Under the pieces are notes generated by a model. That model searched no databases. It saw nothing but the letters and a program-made list of their open reading frames with translations, and was not told the origin of the DNA. This document shows positions 11,381-23,514 of a stretch of 64,000 bases of DNA, piece after piece. This stretch comes from Ariolimax columbianus. Lineage: Eukaryota > Mollusca > Gastropoda > Stylommatophora > Arionidae. A program made the position numbers and the translations under genes. Each line of letters begins with the position of its first letter. Position 1 is the first letter of the stretch. The DNA lies in the NCBI GenBank assembly GCA_036924085.1, contig JAVGWX010000004.1, positions 13,824,454 to 13,888,453 on the forward strand, written 5' to 3'.

Positions 11381-11700
11381 CTTCAACGAAGTTGATTTTT
11401 TAAATTAGGGTGGCATAGTCAGCATGAATGTTCCTGGTGCTGGTTACTGCAATGTTGTTACTTTCTGCAAAGGCTGCAGCTGATGTGGGGTTGAGGACTC
11501 GCTCCCGGCCCCTGTGTGAATAATGCCTCTGTAGCTTGAAATGACGGATGTTAAATTGGGCCCAGAGAAGTATGTGGTTGCTGTCTGTTGCAGCAACGTC
11601 AACGTTTGTCTCTATTCTGTCAGTGGATAGGATGTGGTCTATTTCGTGTCGGTGTTGTCCGCTGGGACCTATGCTCTTGTGGAGCGGTTTTTTTTTAAGA
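11380..11700 (-). mobile_element. LINE APE-type endonuclease C-terminal relic
   Basis: The minus strand reads SGQHRHEIDHILSTDR, then VDVAATDSNHILLWAQF and HRGRERVLNPTSAAAF. This matches the end of an apurinic-like endonuclease domain of LINEs (an 'IDHIL' block followed by a 'SDH-LL' block), with the catalytic SDH changed to SNH. The downstream linker runs straight into the 39-bp array at 10905-11380. Confidence 0.72.
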
Positions 11701-11734
11701 GACGGTTGCAGTGGAACAGTCGATCGGTTTCGCT

Positions 11735-12010
11735 TGAGGCTAACGTCTGGTCAGGCAAAACACAATGATCAGACAATTTTAGCCAGGGTCAGGAGAAATA
11801 TACTGGTCAAGAACCTAACCTGATCTCCTCGTTGGTTGTCCTGGAAACAGGCTGTTGTCGAGGACAACAGTCTGGCTAACAAGGTGAGGTTCGACGTGAT
11901 CCCAGTAGTAGTGAGCGACACAGATGCAGACAAGCATAGCACAACAGCATGGAGGACCCCGGTCGACTTTCATTAGCACGCTCTGGATGTGAGGAAAGCT
12001 ACTGCACCCA
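11735..12010 (+). repeat. Interspersed repeat family R2, copy 2
   Basis: CAAAACACAATGATCAGACA, TTCGACGTGATCCC, GACACAGATGCAGAC, GCACAACAGCATGGAGGACC and AGCACGCTCTGGATGTGAG parallel copy 1 at 3855-4198. Confidence 0.65.
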
Positions 12011-12800
12011 AAAGAGTAACCTACTCATTGTGGGCATTCGCAAACAACAACAACAACGTTTTGAAGTCACTCACGATGATTTTATAGAAGCAGCGGTTTG
12101 TGTTGTAGATAAGCACGCGGGAAATAAATGGGATACATCGTTTTAGAAACAGTATTAGCTCGATTCACTCCCTTTACACAATGCGTTTTACTGCAACGTG
12201 ATGACAATTGTATGCGAAACAACTTTGGTTTATTGTAACTAAAATACACAGAAACAACGAGACAAATGCGGCTTTAAAAAACAACAAACAAAAAAGGAGT
12301 AATTGTGCAATGAACAATAGGTTTCTATTTTTGAATAATTACATTACCTGGCTTTGTTCTCGCAGCTGCTACAATATAAACAGCATGTACTTTGTTTTTA
12401 AAAATCAATTTAAAATGAAAAATGGCTCACAGAATCGACTTCAATACACTAAGATGTTCTTATATCTATTCAGTACATTTCATGTTGAAAGTGCCCACAG
12501 CAGAGCGCGAACTCATTTGCCCCCCGCGGCGGCTCCGAAACTATCCCGACTTCGCCACGTACCAATTTACATCAGAGTTGTCCTGGAGAAGCAGCCATAT
12601 TATGAAGACATAAAAAACATGACATTGTCGGCCTTTCAAACCGCGTGCGAAGTGGTTTGAACCAGGTACGTTGAATTTGTAAACCAATTTGACAACCCTT
12701 TATCGACACGCTCCTCCAACAAAGCAATACATATTGTATGGTAAAACCCCAGGTTCTGTTCGTGTTAACTACTATTATTGTAATAGCAGCTCCAGTAGCG
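12011..12800. other. No recognised feature
   Basis: A 150-codon open stretch (12208-12660, plus strand) has no recognisable domain and no coding-like composition. A short GC-rich patch (12510-12550) stands out. I do not call a gene here. Confidence 0.55.
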
Positions 12801-12804
12801 GTAT

Positions 12805-12903
12805 TCCAGTGTGACTAGTAGTAGAAGCAGTAGTCGTAATAGTATATGTAGCAGTAGTAGTAGCAGTAGTAGGAGTAGTAGTTGTAATAGTATAAGTAGC
12901 AGC

Positions 12904-12937
<34 letters not shown>

Positions 12938-13267
12938 TCAAAAGTAGTAGACGCAGTAGTGCAAATAGTAGTAATCGTAGCAGAATTAATAGTGGTAGTA
13001 GTAGTAGTCGCCGTAGGAGAGTAGTAGTCGTAGTCGTAGTATTAAAAGTAAAAAAAATTGTGGTAGTAGTAGTCGTAGTATTAAAAGTAGCAGAATTAGT
13101 GGTAGTAGTAGTCGTAGTCGTAGTATTGAAAGTAGCAGAATTAGTAGTAGTAGTAGTAGTATTAATATTAGTAGTAGTAGTCGTAGTATCAAAAGTAGAA
13201 GAATTAATGGTAGTAGTAGTCGTAGTATTGAAAGTAGCAGAATTAGTAGTAGTAGCAGTATTACTAT

Positions 13268-13317
<50 letters not shown>

Positions 13318-13649
13318 TTAATAGTAAAAGTGATGGTAGTAGCAGAAGTAGTTGTAGTAGTAGTTGCAATATCAGTAGTAGTAGTTATTGTTGTAGCAGT
13401 AGTAATAGAAGAAAAAGTAGTAGTAGAAGTAACAAAAGTAGTGGTGGTAGTAGTAGTGGTAGTTGATATTACTGTTGACGTCGTCGTTATAATTGTAGCA
13501 GCAGCAGTAACAAGACTAGTAGTATTGGTAGCAGCAGCAGTAGTAGTAGTAGTAGTAATATTAGTACTAGTAGTAGTAGTTGCAGCAGTAGTAGTAGTAG
13601 TAGTAGAAGTAATAGTAGTAGTAGTAGTAATAATAGTACTAGTAGTTGC

Positions 13650-13702
<53 letters not shown>

Positions 13703-13815
13703 CAAGATTAGAAGTGTTAATAGTTATAGGTGTATTTATAGCAGTTATAGTAGTAGCAACAAGATTGGTAATATTAGTAGTAGTTATATTAATGGTAGTT
13801 ATACTTCTAGTAGTA
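12805..13815. repeat. About 1 kb of (TAG)n-type trinucleotide repeat
   Basis: TAG/AGT/GTA repeats with scattered substitutions (CGT, TTA, AGC). Pure runs occur around 12907-12937, 13267-13317 and 13650-13702. One frame is continuous stop codons; the other two read poly-Ser and poly-Val, giving a meaningless 340-codon open frame. Confidence 0.95.
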
Positions 13816-14485
13816 GGGTTTGTTGTAAATTAATAGGCAGTTGCTGTGTTAGGGGGGAGGGGGGGGAGACAGGGTATCGAGGTCTTGGCTGGACGCCACG
13901 CTCATTAAAGTAAAGTGAAGCGTCTGATATAGCCTCTCTTTTCCAGGTGTAGAGATCGCCGCTGGATTCACTGTTCGGCTTGCCATTCAGGAGTTTCCAT
14001 GCCAATGACCTCTCTTACATTATTGTGTCCCCAGCAGCACCTTCATAAGGGGCCCCCTGTTTGTTACAGAGCCTGGTGTGGTGCGCGACCGAGTACCCGG
14101 CGGTATAACTGGACGGGCAGATTGGATTCATTAGCCTTGATTGGCAGCCAATCTAAAAGAAGGTAAGCCCGGGTAGACGAAGCTCGTTAGTCTGTTAAGG
14201 CAGTTCGCCTAGGAGAGGAAGAACTCTGATTTTAAACCCACAAGTCCTAGAGTATGTTGGCTAATCTTGGGATGATGAGAGTATCATCGGATGTCTCGAG
14301 TATCTAGCATCTGCAGGCAATGACACCAATGCCTTGTGGAAACCTTGGGAGGGGGCAGGGCAACGGGAGTAAACCCAGACAAAAATTCCGAAGTGGTAGC
14401 AGCTAAGGCGAATGATTTCGCAATTGTGAACTCATTCCAGCAGCTACTGCAGTTGAGCTGGTGCCAAATTGTCATGCTTTGAATT
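13816..14485. other. Unresolved, probably mobile DNA
   Basis: Contains a G-rich patch (13852-13869) and no readable protein domain. It lies directly upstream of an RNase H LINE relic and may include more of that element. A second G run of 16 lies at about 14517-14532, inside the relic. Confidence 0.5.
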
Positions 14486-14488
14486 TCT

Positions 14489-15600
14489 TTGGATTACACC
14501 AGCGAGGCCAAGAGGCGGGGGGGGGGGGGGGACCTGCAGTTTGGGCAGCCCAGGGTCTCCATGTTCAACGTCCAGACGGGCCATGAGAGGCTACTCACGA
14601 TGCGGTACATGTTGGGATTGTTATCGGTGACATCCAGACATAAAGTGTCACAAGTCAAAGCCTATATGTGTGTCACCACAGACACGCGGCACCCTCTGCA
14701 CAGTAGTATCTCAGACATCAAGGGATCAAGAATCAAGAGAGGGTCGTCATAGATGGCACAGGCTGAGACAACAATCGGACACGTCACTCCAGCTGAGACA
14801 ATAGCCAAAGGCGAAGAATGGGTCTACACTGGTGATAAAATGATAGAGTATCAGAGAGTCAGCATAACCGTAGGCAACGAATGCAGAGAACGGAGCAGCG
14901 AGAGTGCAGAGCACGAGGTAAATCAGCTGATAACTGAGAACACACAGGACAGTTACGCTGTCCTATACACCGACGGATCAGTCATGCGCAGTCCGACATC
15001 AGGCTGGGGTTTCTCGGCTAGAGTGAGAGGAGAGGTCGTTGGTGGCACAGTAGGGCACATATGTCAACAACCTCTAGTATGATAATGGAGGCGGAAGCAG
15101 TGATCTCAGCACTGAAATGGATATCTGAGACTTCTATAACAAAGACAGTCATCGTGACAGACGCACAAGCCGTACTTCAGAAAGTACAAAAGGGATGGCT
15201 TAGTCACGAGTGGATAGCTGCTGTTGAGGCCTCAAACCTCCAGGCGTTGACATGGATCTACTGTCCTGCTCATGACAGGGTTCAGGGCAATAAAAGAGCT
15301 GACATCTTGGCTTCACAAGCTGCCATCGTGGGCACATTAGTGATGGATAGAAGTGACATTTTGAAATCAATCAATGACCGCCTGCTGGATGAGGACACCG
15401 CAGTAGATGAAGCAGCAATCCACAGACTGCAAAGTTTCGACATTAAACGAGGTTCGAGCGGAGTGGAGCGCAGGAGAGGACGGGGCCGCAGGAGAGTGTA
15501 CAACCAGCGAGCTACAAGGACCATCAGTATCCATACCTTACGCCATTTGATGAGAGAGACTGAGTACCTATAGGTATGCCCGGAGTGCAGTGACGTCGAT
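14489..15600 (+). mobile_element. RNase H-bearing LINE relic, copy A
   Basis: An open frame from 14489 reaches a single stop at 14750-14752 and continues in the same frame with MAQAETTIG and GNECRERSS to YTDGSV and SGWGFSAR. A frameshift near 15055 leads to MEAEAVISALKW, VIVTDAQAV, WIYCPAHDRVQGNKRADILA and later RTISIHTLRHLM and CPECS. This is an RNase H domain (D-E-D-D) with its linker before and a C-terminal tail after. The final 'HAGVPGNE' motif is altered to HDRVQGNK. Copy B is at 33775-34560. Confidence 0.88.
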
Positions 15601-15604
15601 TCTT

Positions 15605-15950
15605 AGAAAAAGAAACAGAACACAAACGTCCCATTTCGTGATCATCTGTTGTCCGGCATGTGCACGACATGCCCTGCCAATATGCATTTTTTTTTAAAAC
15701 GATGCAGAATCTATGACGTGATTGAAAGTAGTTTGGCGCCTGTTTTCTGTGTTGCAAATTTGACCCCATAGAGCTGTCAATATTCTTCGCTTCATTATCC
15801 TTTTTTGCGACTCTGAGCTTCACTGTATCAGTTGTTCGTATGTTCTATTCATATATCAAGTCTTGAATAGTTAGTATCCCCTTTCAGTCATGACTGACTA
15901 TAGGATGATATGACTTGGAGTGGGGGGGGAACAACGACAACAAAATGTAT
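15605..15950. other. No recognised feature
   Basis: Probably the remaining 3' part of the RNase H element followed by unique sequence. No domain can be read. Confidence 0.5.
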
Positions 15951-15952
15951 AC

Positions 15953-16725
15953 TTATCTTTTGTTGTCTTTCTCCCTGTGGCGTTGTCTTTTCACTTCTCT
16001 GTGTTGCAAGAGCTTCGCTTTACCAAGCGTGAGCTGGCCATTCAGGGTACGTCTCCACCTGAATCGGTTTACAGCTTGGTCTTCCCAGGATGTCAGCTTC
16101 ATGTCCAGGACCTTCAAATCACGCTTGCACACATCTTTGAACCTCAACTGTGGTCGGCCGACTGTTCTCGTGCCATTCGCCAACTGTTCCTGGAGGATAT
16201 CTTTGGGGTATCTTCCATGCATCTTCCATGCGACAAACATGGCCAAGCCATTGTAGTCTTCACTGCCTAAGTAGAGGGAACAGGCTTGGAAGACCAGTGC
16301 GAGAGTGCAACTCTGCATTTGTCACTCTGTCCCTCCATGTAATTTAAAGAATGAATCGCAGGCTTTTGTTTGGCATAAGTTGTTCAAGTGTCGCTGCCAC
16401 ATAGAAGTATGCTTACAACACATGCATTGCATACCATGGCCACGGTTTTAATTGTCAGTTTCTGGTTTTTCCAAACACGCGATGTGAGGTGAGCAAATGT
16501 AGCAGCAGCTTTTCCAATGCGACAGTGTATTTCTGGGTCTAGAGAGTTTTTGGTTTCCTTTATCGGGATCCTAAGAGCTAATACTTGTCGCTTGCTTCGT
16601 TGAGCTCATTTTTATTAGCAAACTTGTATGGCTTAGCATTTCTACGTCTGCGTTGATACCTGTGTCTGCCCAATTACTTTTTCTATGGTCTACTAGTTTT
16701 GTGGAGACTGTGTGGTCCTGACAAA
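15953..16725 (-). mobile_element. LINE RT C-terminal relic
   Basis: The minus strand from 16318 to 15953 is open: MFVAWKMHGRYPKDILQEQL, GRPQLRFKDVCKRDLK, SWEDQAVNRFRWRRTL. This is the 'GRIPKD-LYGEL ... GRPQLR-KDVCKRDLK' end common in invertebrate and fish LINEs. Further upstream (16330-16725) short fragments continue the thumb region in several frames. No palm domain remains. The fragment at 4505-4690 belongs to the same family. Confidence 0.82.
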
Positions 16726-16744
16726 CGTCGCGTTCCATGGGTAT

Positions 16745-16892
16745 GTTTATCGACCGTTATAATAGGGTAATCTCTGTGGAGCAGTCCTCAAATAGACCGT
16801 TTTAATAGGGTAATCTATGTGGAGCAGTCCTCATATAGACTGTTATAATAGGGTAATCTCTGTGGAGCAGTCCTCATTATCTCTTCTACCAG
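16745..16892. repeat. 54-bp tandem repeat, three copies
   Basis: Units share ATAATAGGGTAATCTCTGTG then GAGCAGTCCTCA and differ at a few positions. The array sits exactly between two minus-strand LINE relics. Confidence 0.9.
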
Positions 16893-16924
16893 CTGAACAT
16901 CTATCTATCTTTAATTGTTCTTCA

Positions 16925-17905
16925 CGCGCCAAATACGGCGCATAAGGCAGAAACAAAAGATCTCCAGTTGGAACCGTGTGACGCCACTGTTTTTAGATCT
17001 TGTATGGTGCTGAGGCTCACAGTTGAGCCCTCTCAGGTGATTGTTCTTTTGGGTGTTTCCTTGGGTCTCCCTCTTTTCTGAACGCCCCTTGGTGTCTATT
17101 CGAGTGCCTGCAATGAAAGACGGGTGTTGTTCATTCTAAGGACATGTCCGATGTATGTCCATCGTTTTTTCCGGACGATAGGCGACACGTATAGCCTGTG
17201 TGTTTCTGTTCTTATCGAGTCATTAGTTATGAACTGGTCCCAGCGTATATTCAATAATTTTCTTAAACATTTATTATCAGAGATATTTAGTTTGTTTTCC
17301 AGCGCTTTTGTTGTCTTCCAGCTTTCACATCCATATATCAGAACTCATATTACGATTGCGTTAATTAGTCTGAGCTTGGTATGTTTACTCCGTGTCATTG
17401 ATTTCCAGATGTTGGTATCATCTGCGGCTTTTAACATTTCACCAGTTATCTCCCAATTTCCTGCTGCATTGAAATTATTTAGTTTGTGGATGGCTCTTTT
17501 GATTTCTGCGAGTGTAAATTCTGCACAGGACGCTGGTAAGAGGGACATATCTGTTTCGTTTTCAAAATAAGAATTTGTTGTGGAGTGTGGTCTATTCAAT
17601 ATCTCTGTAAAATGTTCTGCCCAACGTATTCTCTTTCTGAAAATACTGAACATGCTGAACATGTTGAACATGCTTGTCTTCAATTATCAGATTTCTCAGG
17701 ACACTTACTACTGCAGTCATTTCAATGATGTAAAAGGCTTTTTCATAGATTATAAATACAAGACATAAAGGCATATGTACCTCCTGTGTCCTCTTCATTA
17801 ACTGGTTGATTTCGTGCAGGTGGTCAGTGGTTGAGTAGCTAGCTCTTCCTGAGTACTACTTGCTCTCGTGGTTGATTTCCATGAATGCTTCTCTAGTCTG
17901 TTGAC
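16925..17905 (-). mobile_element. RTE-like LINE relic with scrambled order
   Basis: Read along the minus strand the pieces are: DHLHEINQLMKRTQ and PLCLVFIIYEKAF (RT motif A with the catalytic Asp replaced), then RWAEHFTEILNRP, AEIKRAIHKLNNFNAAGNW and TGEMLKAAD (normally before motif A), then, after one stop at 17345-17347, LIYGCESWKT, NKCLRKLLN, KKRWTYIGHVLRMN, KRGRPKET and NWRSFVSALCA (C-terminus). The central palm with the catalytic DD pair is missing. Order and gaps suggest two overlapping copies or an internal rearrangement. The CATA repeat abuts the 5' side. Confidence 0.82.
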
Positions 17906-17907
17906 AA

Positions 17908-18155
17908 TCACACACATACATACATACATACATACATACATACATACATACATACACACACACACGCACATACATACATACACACACAGACACACATACA
18001 CACATACACACATACATACATACATATACACACACACACACAGACACACAGACACACATACACACATACATACATACATACATACATACATACATACATA
18101 CATACATACATACATACATACATACATACATACATACATACATACATACATACAT
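17908..18155. repeat. CATA/CACA microsatellite
   Basis: About 250 bp of CATA tetranucleotides interrupted by CACA and CAGACACA segments, with a pure CATA run of about 90 bp at 18064-18152. The cyclic four-base unit keeps all frames of both strands open for over 75 codons. Confidence 0.97.
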
Positions 18156-20065
18156 GGGCATTCGCCCCTGTAGAATTACAGGTCGTCTAAGACTAAAATA
18201 TGTCACGAGGTTAACTAAGATAAGCTGCGGACATTGGAGTTTCACTGCCTATAAGCTTCATCTTAGACAACATGTTCCTAAAGCGAATGCAACACTTAGC
18301 CCGTCACAGTAAGTTCCCACCTCCATGTCTGCTCACGTTGGGACTGGTAATACCAAGTTAAAGGAGAGTGGACAGGGTGATAAGACTACGGCGGCCGAAA
18401 TTCAGAGTTGCCCGGAGTATATGAAGCCCGTAATCCATTTGCAGTAATTTATAAAGGGAAAAAAACTGACTTTATTTGAGCTGCTGTCTTGCGCAGCATA
18501 GCCATAGACGACGAAGAGTTAACGTGTTACCAGATTAAACAACAAAAAGACCAGCCAAAAAAACTGATGTGCAGGGGAAAAAAGACGCTGATTATGCAGT
18601 CTAAAAAAATTATATTCAGCGTATTTTACACTCTAGGAAACCCCACAGGATTATGAATCTACACAAATCAACAATATATAAATATCAAAAATACACACTA
18701 AAAAATCATGAATGCATAGAAATCATAAATATCTGTGGCAGGGACTGTCACTCGCGGATCGGCCTCTACAGCTATAGCAGTCAGTGTCGAAATACAGGAG
18801 ACAGAGCTGGACAAAACCTACAGACGCCACGCGCATGGTCTATAGAGACTGATACGCATATGAATGAATATATATATATGCAGCTAGTCCAGAATAATAT
18901 GATTTGGAGAAGTGTGGCTACGTCCTTACAAGGAAATAATACACAATGATGAGATTGTGATGTACCAGGTAAGCCAGAATCAGTAGATCGCTTTTTGAAG
19001 GCCATGAAATTGTTGCACGTGCAGATGTGTGTTTGTGGACTGAGAGAGTGCGTGAGTTATGTCAGTAAGAAGTCCCATCCACCTGTCCTGACACCTTGAG
19101 ACTGGTTAAATGAATCCCCCAAGGATTAAACTGTCAGGAAGTTGAATGTCAAGGCCCATAATCAGTAACCTATTATATCATACTCCTGTTTCAGGACTGT
19201 TCATCGCGGTGGCCACCGCTGCCTTCTGTCGGCGTTAATCGTATTTTATCAGTTCAGAGTGACAAATTATGTATCACTGCTTTCCCTCCCTTTCATGGCG
19301 TCGTCGCATCTTCACAAAGCTTTCCTAACGCCCGTGTCCTGTTTTTCTCTTTTTATCAATTGAACTTTCATCGCACTGCCGCTTTTCCAGATACCCTCCG
19401 GCATGTGAAACGGCGGAAGAATACACAGGGACATCACGACTGCCTATTATCATCATTATCCTCTTATTTTTCATCAAATAACCCTTCCAATTTTGCCTGT
19501 TATACTCATTATTGTATCTCCTGTCCGTACACATAGACACTATTCCTTCTCAGTTGTCGCTTCCGATTACTCAGTTCCTTCTCAATTTCCCTTTTTATCA
19601 GTACAGTCTTCGTCGTCTTTTGAGCTAATTCGCCAAATATAATGATAATCTTTTTAAAAAGAAATATTACTGCTTGCACTTTCACCCCGACTTTCAACAA
19701 AAGCTGCTGGATCGCTTGCTGGGTTCGCAAGAACCTGCACTCACCTGGACCATGTCTTCACGCTCGACTTGACTGGTGGAACATTCGACAAAATGAAAGT
19801 GACCAGATTGGTACGGCGGAAAGCTGGCAACTTGTGTGTGTCTCATGGAGCCGCTAGCAGTTGCTGCAGTAAGGAATCTTGTTTGAACCCTCAAACGTCG
19901 TATTTTATAGGGATGCACAAGAAAGAGGCAATCACACGCATTACTACCACACCATTCCCTTACCCGTCTATTAAAAGATACACAATCATGTCTTACATTT
20001 GAGGTTATGTCCTGGCTGAGCGTACTAAAGTCAATTGTTCTTCTAGAAAACCAAATTATTTACTT
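18156..20065. other. No recognised feature
   Basis: About 1.9 kb of apparently unique DNA. Open frames up to 98 codons (18653-18949) have no recognisable domain, and none has matching splice sites that I could justify. Weak exons of unknown genes cannot be excluded by eye. Confidence 0.5.
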
Positions 20066-20570
20066 TACTTACTTAACTTAACATCTTTATACTGGTTTAG
20101 AATACTCTGCAGAGTCTGTATACAACCAGTTTATTTTACATTCACCTGATACCTATACGCATCCAATTTATGATTGAATACATTAATTCACCTTGCCTCC
20201 AACATTTCCTGTTTCAATGCATTCCAAACATTCGTCACTCTCTGACTAAATAAATATTTTCTTGTATCTAATCTAGATCTCCCTTTACTTAATTTGTAGC
20301 TGTGTCCTCTTGTTCTTGTAGGCGGTTGTGTTTTGAAGAAAAAAAATTGTTATAGCGAAATTTGTACTTTTTTGTTGATTATCTTATAAACCTCTATTAA
20401 ACTACCTCGATTTCTTCTCATTTCTAGACACTGTAGGCCGGCTTTACAAAAATCTATCCTCATAACTATAATTCTGGAATCCCCCTATCAGTTTTGTCGT
20501 TCTTCTTTGTATCCTTTCCAGTATGCTTATATTCCCTCTTAGATAAGGAGTCCACACATGAAAACAGTTC
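20066..20570 (-). mobile_element. CR1/L2-like LINE, RT C-terminus and 3' end
   Basis: Tail and UTR at 20066-20130, then the RT C-terminus in reverse. The minus strand reads VKLYKALVRPSLENC, FHVWTPYLRGN, ILERIQRRTTKLIGGFQ and NYSYEDRF, the classic end of the CR1/L2 palm and thumb. Several stops follow. The 5' side is replaced by a tandem array made of this element's own KALVRP segment. Confidence 0.88.
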
Positions 20571-20790
20571 TCCAAGCTAGGTCTAACTAATGCTTTATAC
20601 AGTTTGACAACCTAGGTCTAACTAATGCTTTATACAGTTTGACAACCTATGTCTAACTAATGTTTTATACAGTTTGACAACCTAGGTCTAATTAATGCTT
20701 TATACAGTTTGATAACCTAGGTCTAACTAATGCTTTAAACAGTTCTCAACCTAGGTCTAACTAATGCTTTATACAGTTTGACTAGCACTT
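20571..20790. repeat. 35-bp minisatellite derived from LINE sequence, about 6 copies
   Basis: Units contain CCTAGGTCTAACTAATGC then TTTATACAGTTTGACAA. On the minus strand this is the LINE segment encoding KLYKALVRP, identical to the single copy in the adjoining LINE. The 35-bp period shifts frame at each copy, so it arose after the element died. Confidence 0.93.
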
Positions 20791-21400
20791 CCTACCACTT
20801 GCTAGATTACTTGATGATATGTACGTCAGTGACGATTGTATCACTGTTGGTCTTAACCTCGTCTCTAGCTATCTCTATTCTCCAAATGGATTTATAATGA
20901 GTACAATGGTCAAACTTACAAAATGATCTAAGAAAATAATCATTCAAAACTTATGTATAAATAGATTTTTGAAATGTAAAACTCTAAGTACAAATTATAT
21001 ATATATATATTTATAAATTCGTTAGAAGTTTTTATTGGAAAAATGTTTAATATAAGAATACAATTGCTCAAGCCAATATATCTGCTCTGTAGCAATAAAA
21101 GAACGTTTACAAGCCAACTATCAACTATGCGGAATGAATCAGTTATCTTACAGATAGTACTTCTGTGATTTATTTGATTACTGAAATGTTACTAATTATA
21201 ACCTAACATGCGAATTATTATTATTTCAAGATGTTGTGGGATAGATACAATTTTATTGCAGGACGCATGACATCTGTGGGCCGAAGTATCCAGACCTCTG
21301 GACTAGTGGGATGACAGAGGAAACAGTTCTGTTCCTGAAACAAGCATTTCTTATACAACAAGTTGTGTTATCAACAACAAACAATTAATAACACAGGGAT
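20791..21400. other. No recognised feature
   Basis: AT-rich, with a TA run at about 20996-21010. Nothing else seen. Confidence 0.6.
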
Positions 21401-21401
21401 A

Positions 21402-22180
21402 TGCTGTGTCAGCACAGAACACAGGGAGATGTTGTTTACCAGCACAGAATACAGGGAGATGTTGTGTACCAGCACAGAATACAGGGAGATGTTGTGTACC
21501 AGCACAGAATACAGGGAGATGTTGTGTACCAGCACAGAATACAGGGAGATGGTGTGTACCAGCACAGAATACAGGGAGATGTTGTGTACCAGCACAGAAT
21601 ACAGTGAGATGTGTTGTACCTGCACAGAATACAGGGAGATGTTGTGTACCAGCACATAATACAGTGAGATGTTGTGTCAGCACATAATACAGAGATATGC
21701 TGTATCAGCACAGAATACAGAGAGATATGTCAGCACAAAATACAGGGAGATATTGTGTCAGCACAGAATACAGGGAGATGTTGTGCCAGCACAGAATACA
21801 GGGAGATGTGTCAGCACATAATACAGGGAGATGTTTCAGCACAAAAATACAGGGAAATATTGTGTCAGCACATAATACAGGGAGATGGTGTGTCAGCAAA
21901 AAATATAGAGAGATGGTGTGTCAGCACAAAATACAGAGAGATGGTGTGTCAGCACAAAATACAGAGAGATGGTGTGTCAGCACATAATACAGGGAGATGT
22001 TGTGTCAGCACAAAATACAAGCAGATGCTGTGTCAGCACAAAATACCGGACGATGTTGTGTCAGCACGGAAAACAGGGAGATGGTGTGTCAGCACATAAT
22101 ACAGGGAGATATTGTGTCCCAACACAAAATATAGGGAGATGTTGTGTTCCAACACAAAATACAGTGAGATGTGTCAAAGC
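21402..22180. repeat. 30-bp minisatellite, about 26 copies
   Basis: The left half has 30-bp units with AGCACAGAATACAGGGAGAT then GTTGTGTACC; from about 21675 units are 26-31 bp with GTGTCAGCACAAAATACAG. Open frames in five of six frames come from the 30-bp period. The left half is homogeneous and the right half is length-variable. Confidence 0.95.
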
Positions 22181-22444
22181 AAACTTCCTGATGTCGGGGA
22201 AAAAGAGATAAGACGATCATACCATTATCTGTGAAGCAGCACGCAGTCGATCCAGCAGATACTTGTGTAGACCTGTAGTTGCCTTGACGTTTAGACGCAT
22301 GGCCTAGATTATACCCGGATGTGGAGACCTCAAGCTGTTATTTAAACAGCAACTGAATGTAATTAACTATATTATTATAAGTCTTTTATCTTTCAGTCGG
22401 GCAACCGTCATAGTTCATCTCCCGACGCTGGTGAACAAAAATGT

Positions 22445-23395
22445 ATGTGGTCTCGTTTACAGGTGGCCTCTGTGAGATATTGTAAAGGTGGTCTATGTGA
22501 GATGTTATATATCACTGGTCCATGTGATATATTATATATGTGGTCCATGTGAGATATGATATAGGTAGTCTTTGCGAGATTGTATAGATGATCTCTGTGA
22601 GATATTGTATAGGTGGTTTTTGTGAAATATTGTATATGTGGTCTTTGTGAGATATTGTATGAGTGGTCTTTGTGAAATATTGTATAGGTGGTCTTTGTGA
22701 GATATTGTATAAGTGGTCTTTGTGAAATATTGTATAGGTGGTCTTTGTGAGATATTGTATATGTGGTCTTTGTGAGATTTTGTATAAGTGGTCTTTGTAA
22801 AATATTGTATAGGTGGTCTTTGTGAGATATTGTGTAGGTGGTTTTTGTGAGATATTGTATAGGTGGTCTTTGAGATATATTGAATAGGTGGTCTTTGTGA
22901 GATATTGTATAGGTAGTCTCTGTGAGATATTATAAATGCGGTCTATTTGAGATAGTATAAATGTGGTCTTTGGAAGATAATATATAAGTGATGAACGGGA
23001 TATATTATATAAGTGGTCTTTGTGAGATATTATAAAGGTGGTCTTTGTGAAATATTTTATAAGTGGTCGATGTGAGATATTAAATAAGTGGCCCAAGTGA
23101 GATATTATTTAGGTGGTCTTTGTGAGATATTATATAAGTGATGTTTGTTAGATATTATATAAGTGGTCCATGTGAGATATTATATAGGTGGTCCATGTGA
23201 GATATTATATAAGTAGTCCCTGGGTCAGTGTGAGATATTATGTAGGTGGGCTATGTGAGATATTATATAAGTGGTCATTGTTAGATATTATATAAGTGGT
23301 CTTTGTTAGATATTATATAAGTGATCTGTGTTATATATTAAAAAAGTAGTCCATGTGAGATACTATATAAGTGGTCCATGTGAGATATTATATAG
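22445..23395. repeat. 25-bp minisatellite, about 38 copies
   Basis: The unit contains AGGTGGTCTTTGTGAGATAT then TGTAT, with TATTATATAAG variants in the right part. Short insertions break the phase. A 194-codon minus frame arises because 25-bp units cycle through three frames with few stops. Confidence 0.93.
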
Positions 23396-23514
23396 ATTTT
23401 GTTCTTATATATGTGGTTTTTTGGGCTCTTATATATGTGGTTGTGTGCATTTATATGGGTCGGTTTCTTGCTCTTATGTCTTTTGCAGCCGGTCCAAATG
23501 GCACGTACATGATT

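Noticed and set aside
12208..12660. 150-codon open frame as a gene
   Set aside because: Composition is Asn/Lys-rich, there is no recognisable domain, and no splice-site or second-exon support.
12811..13833. 340-codon poly-Ser/poly-Val frame
   Set aside because: Translation of a TAG trinucleotide repeat.
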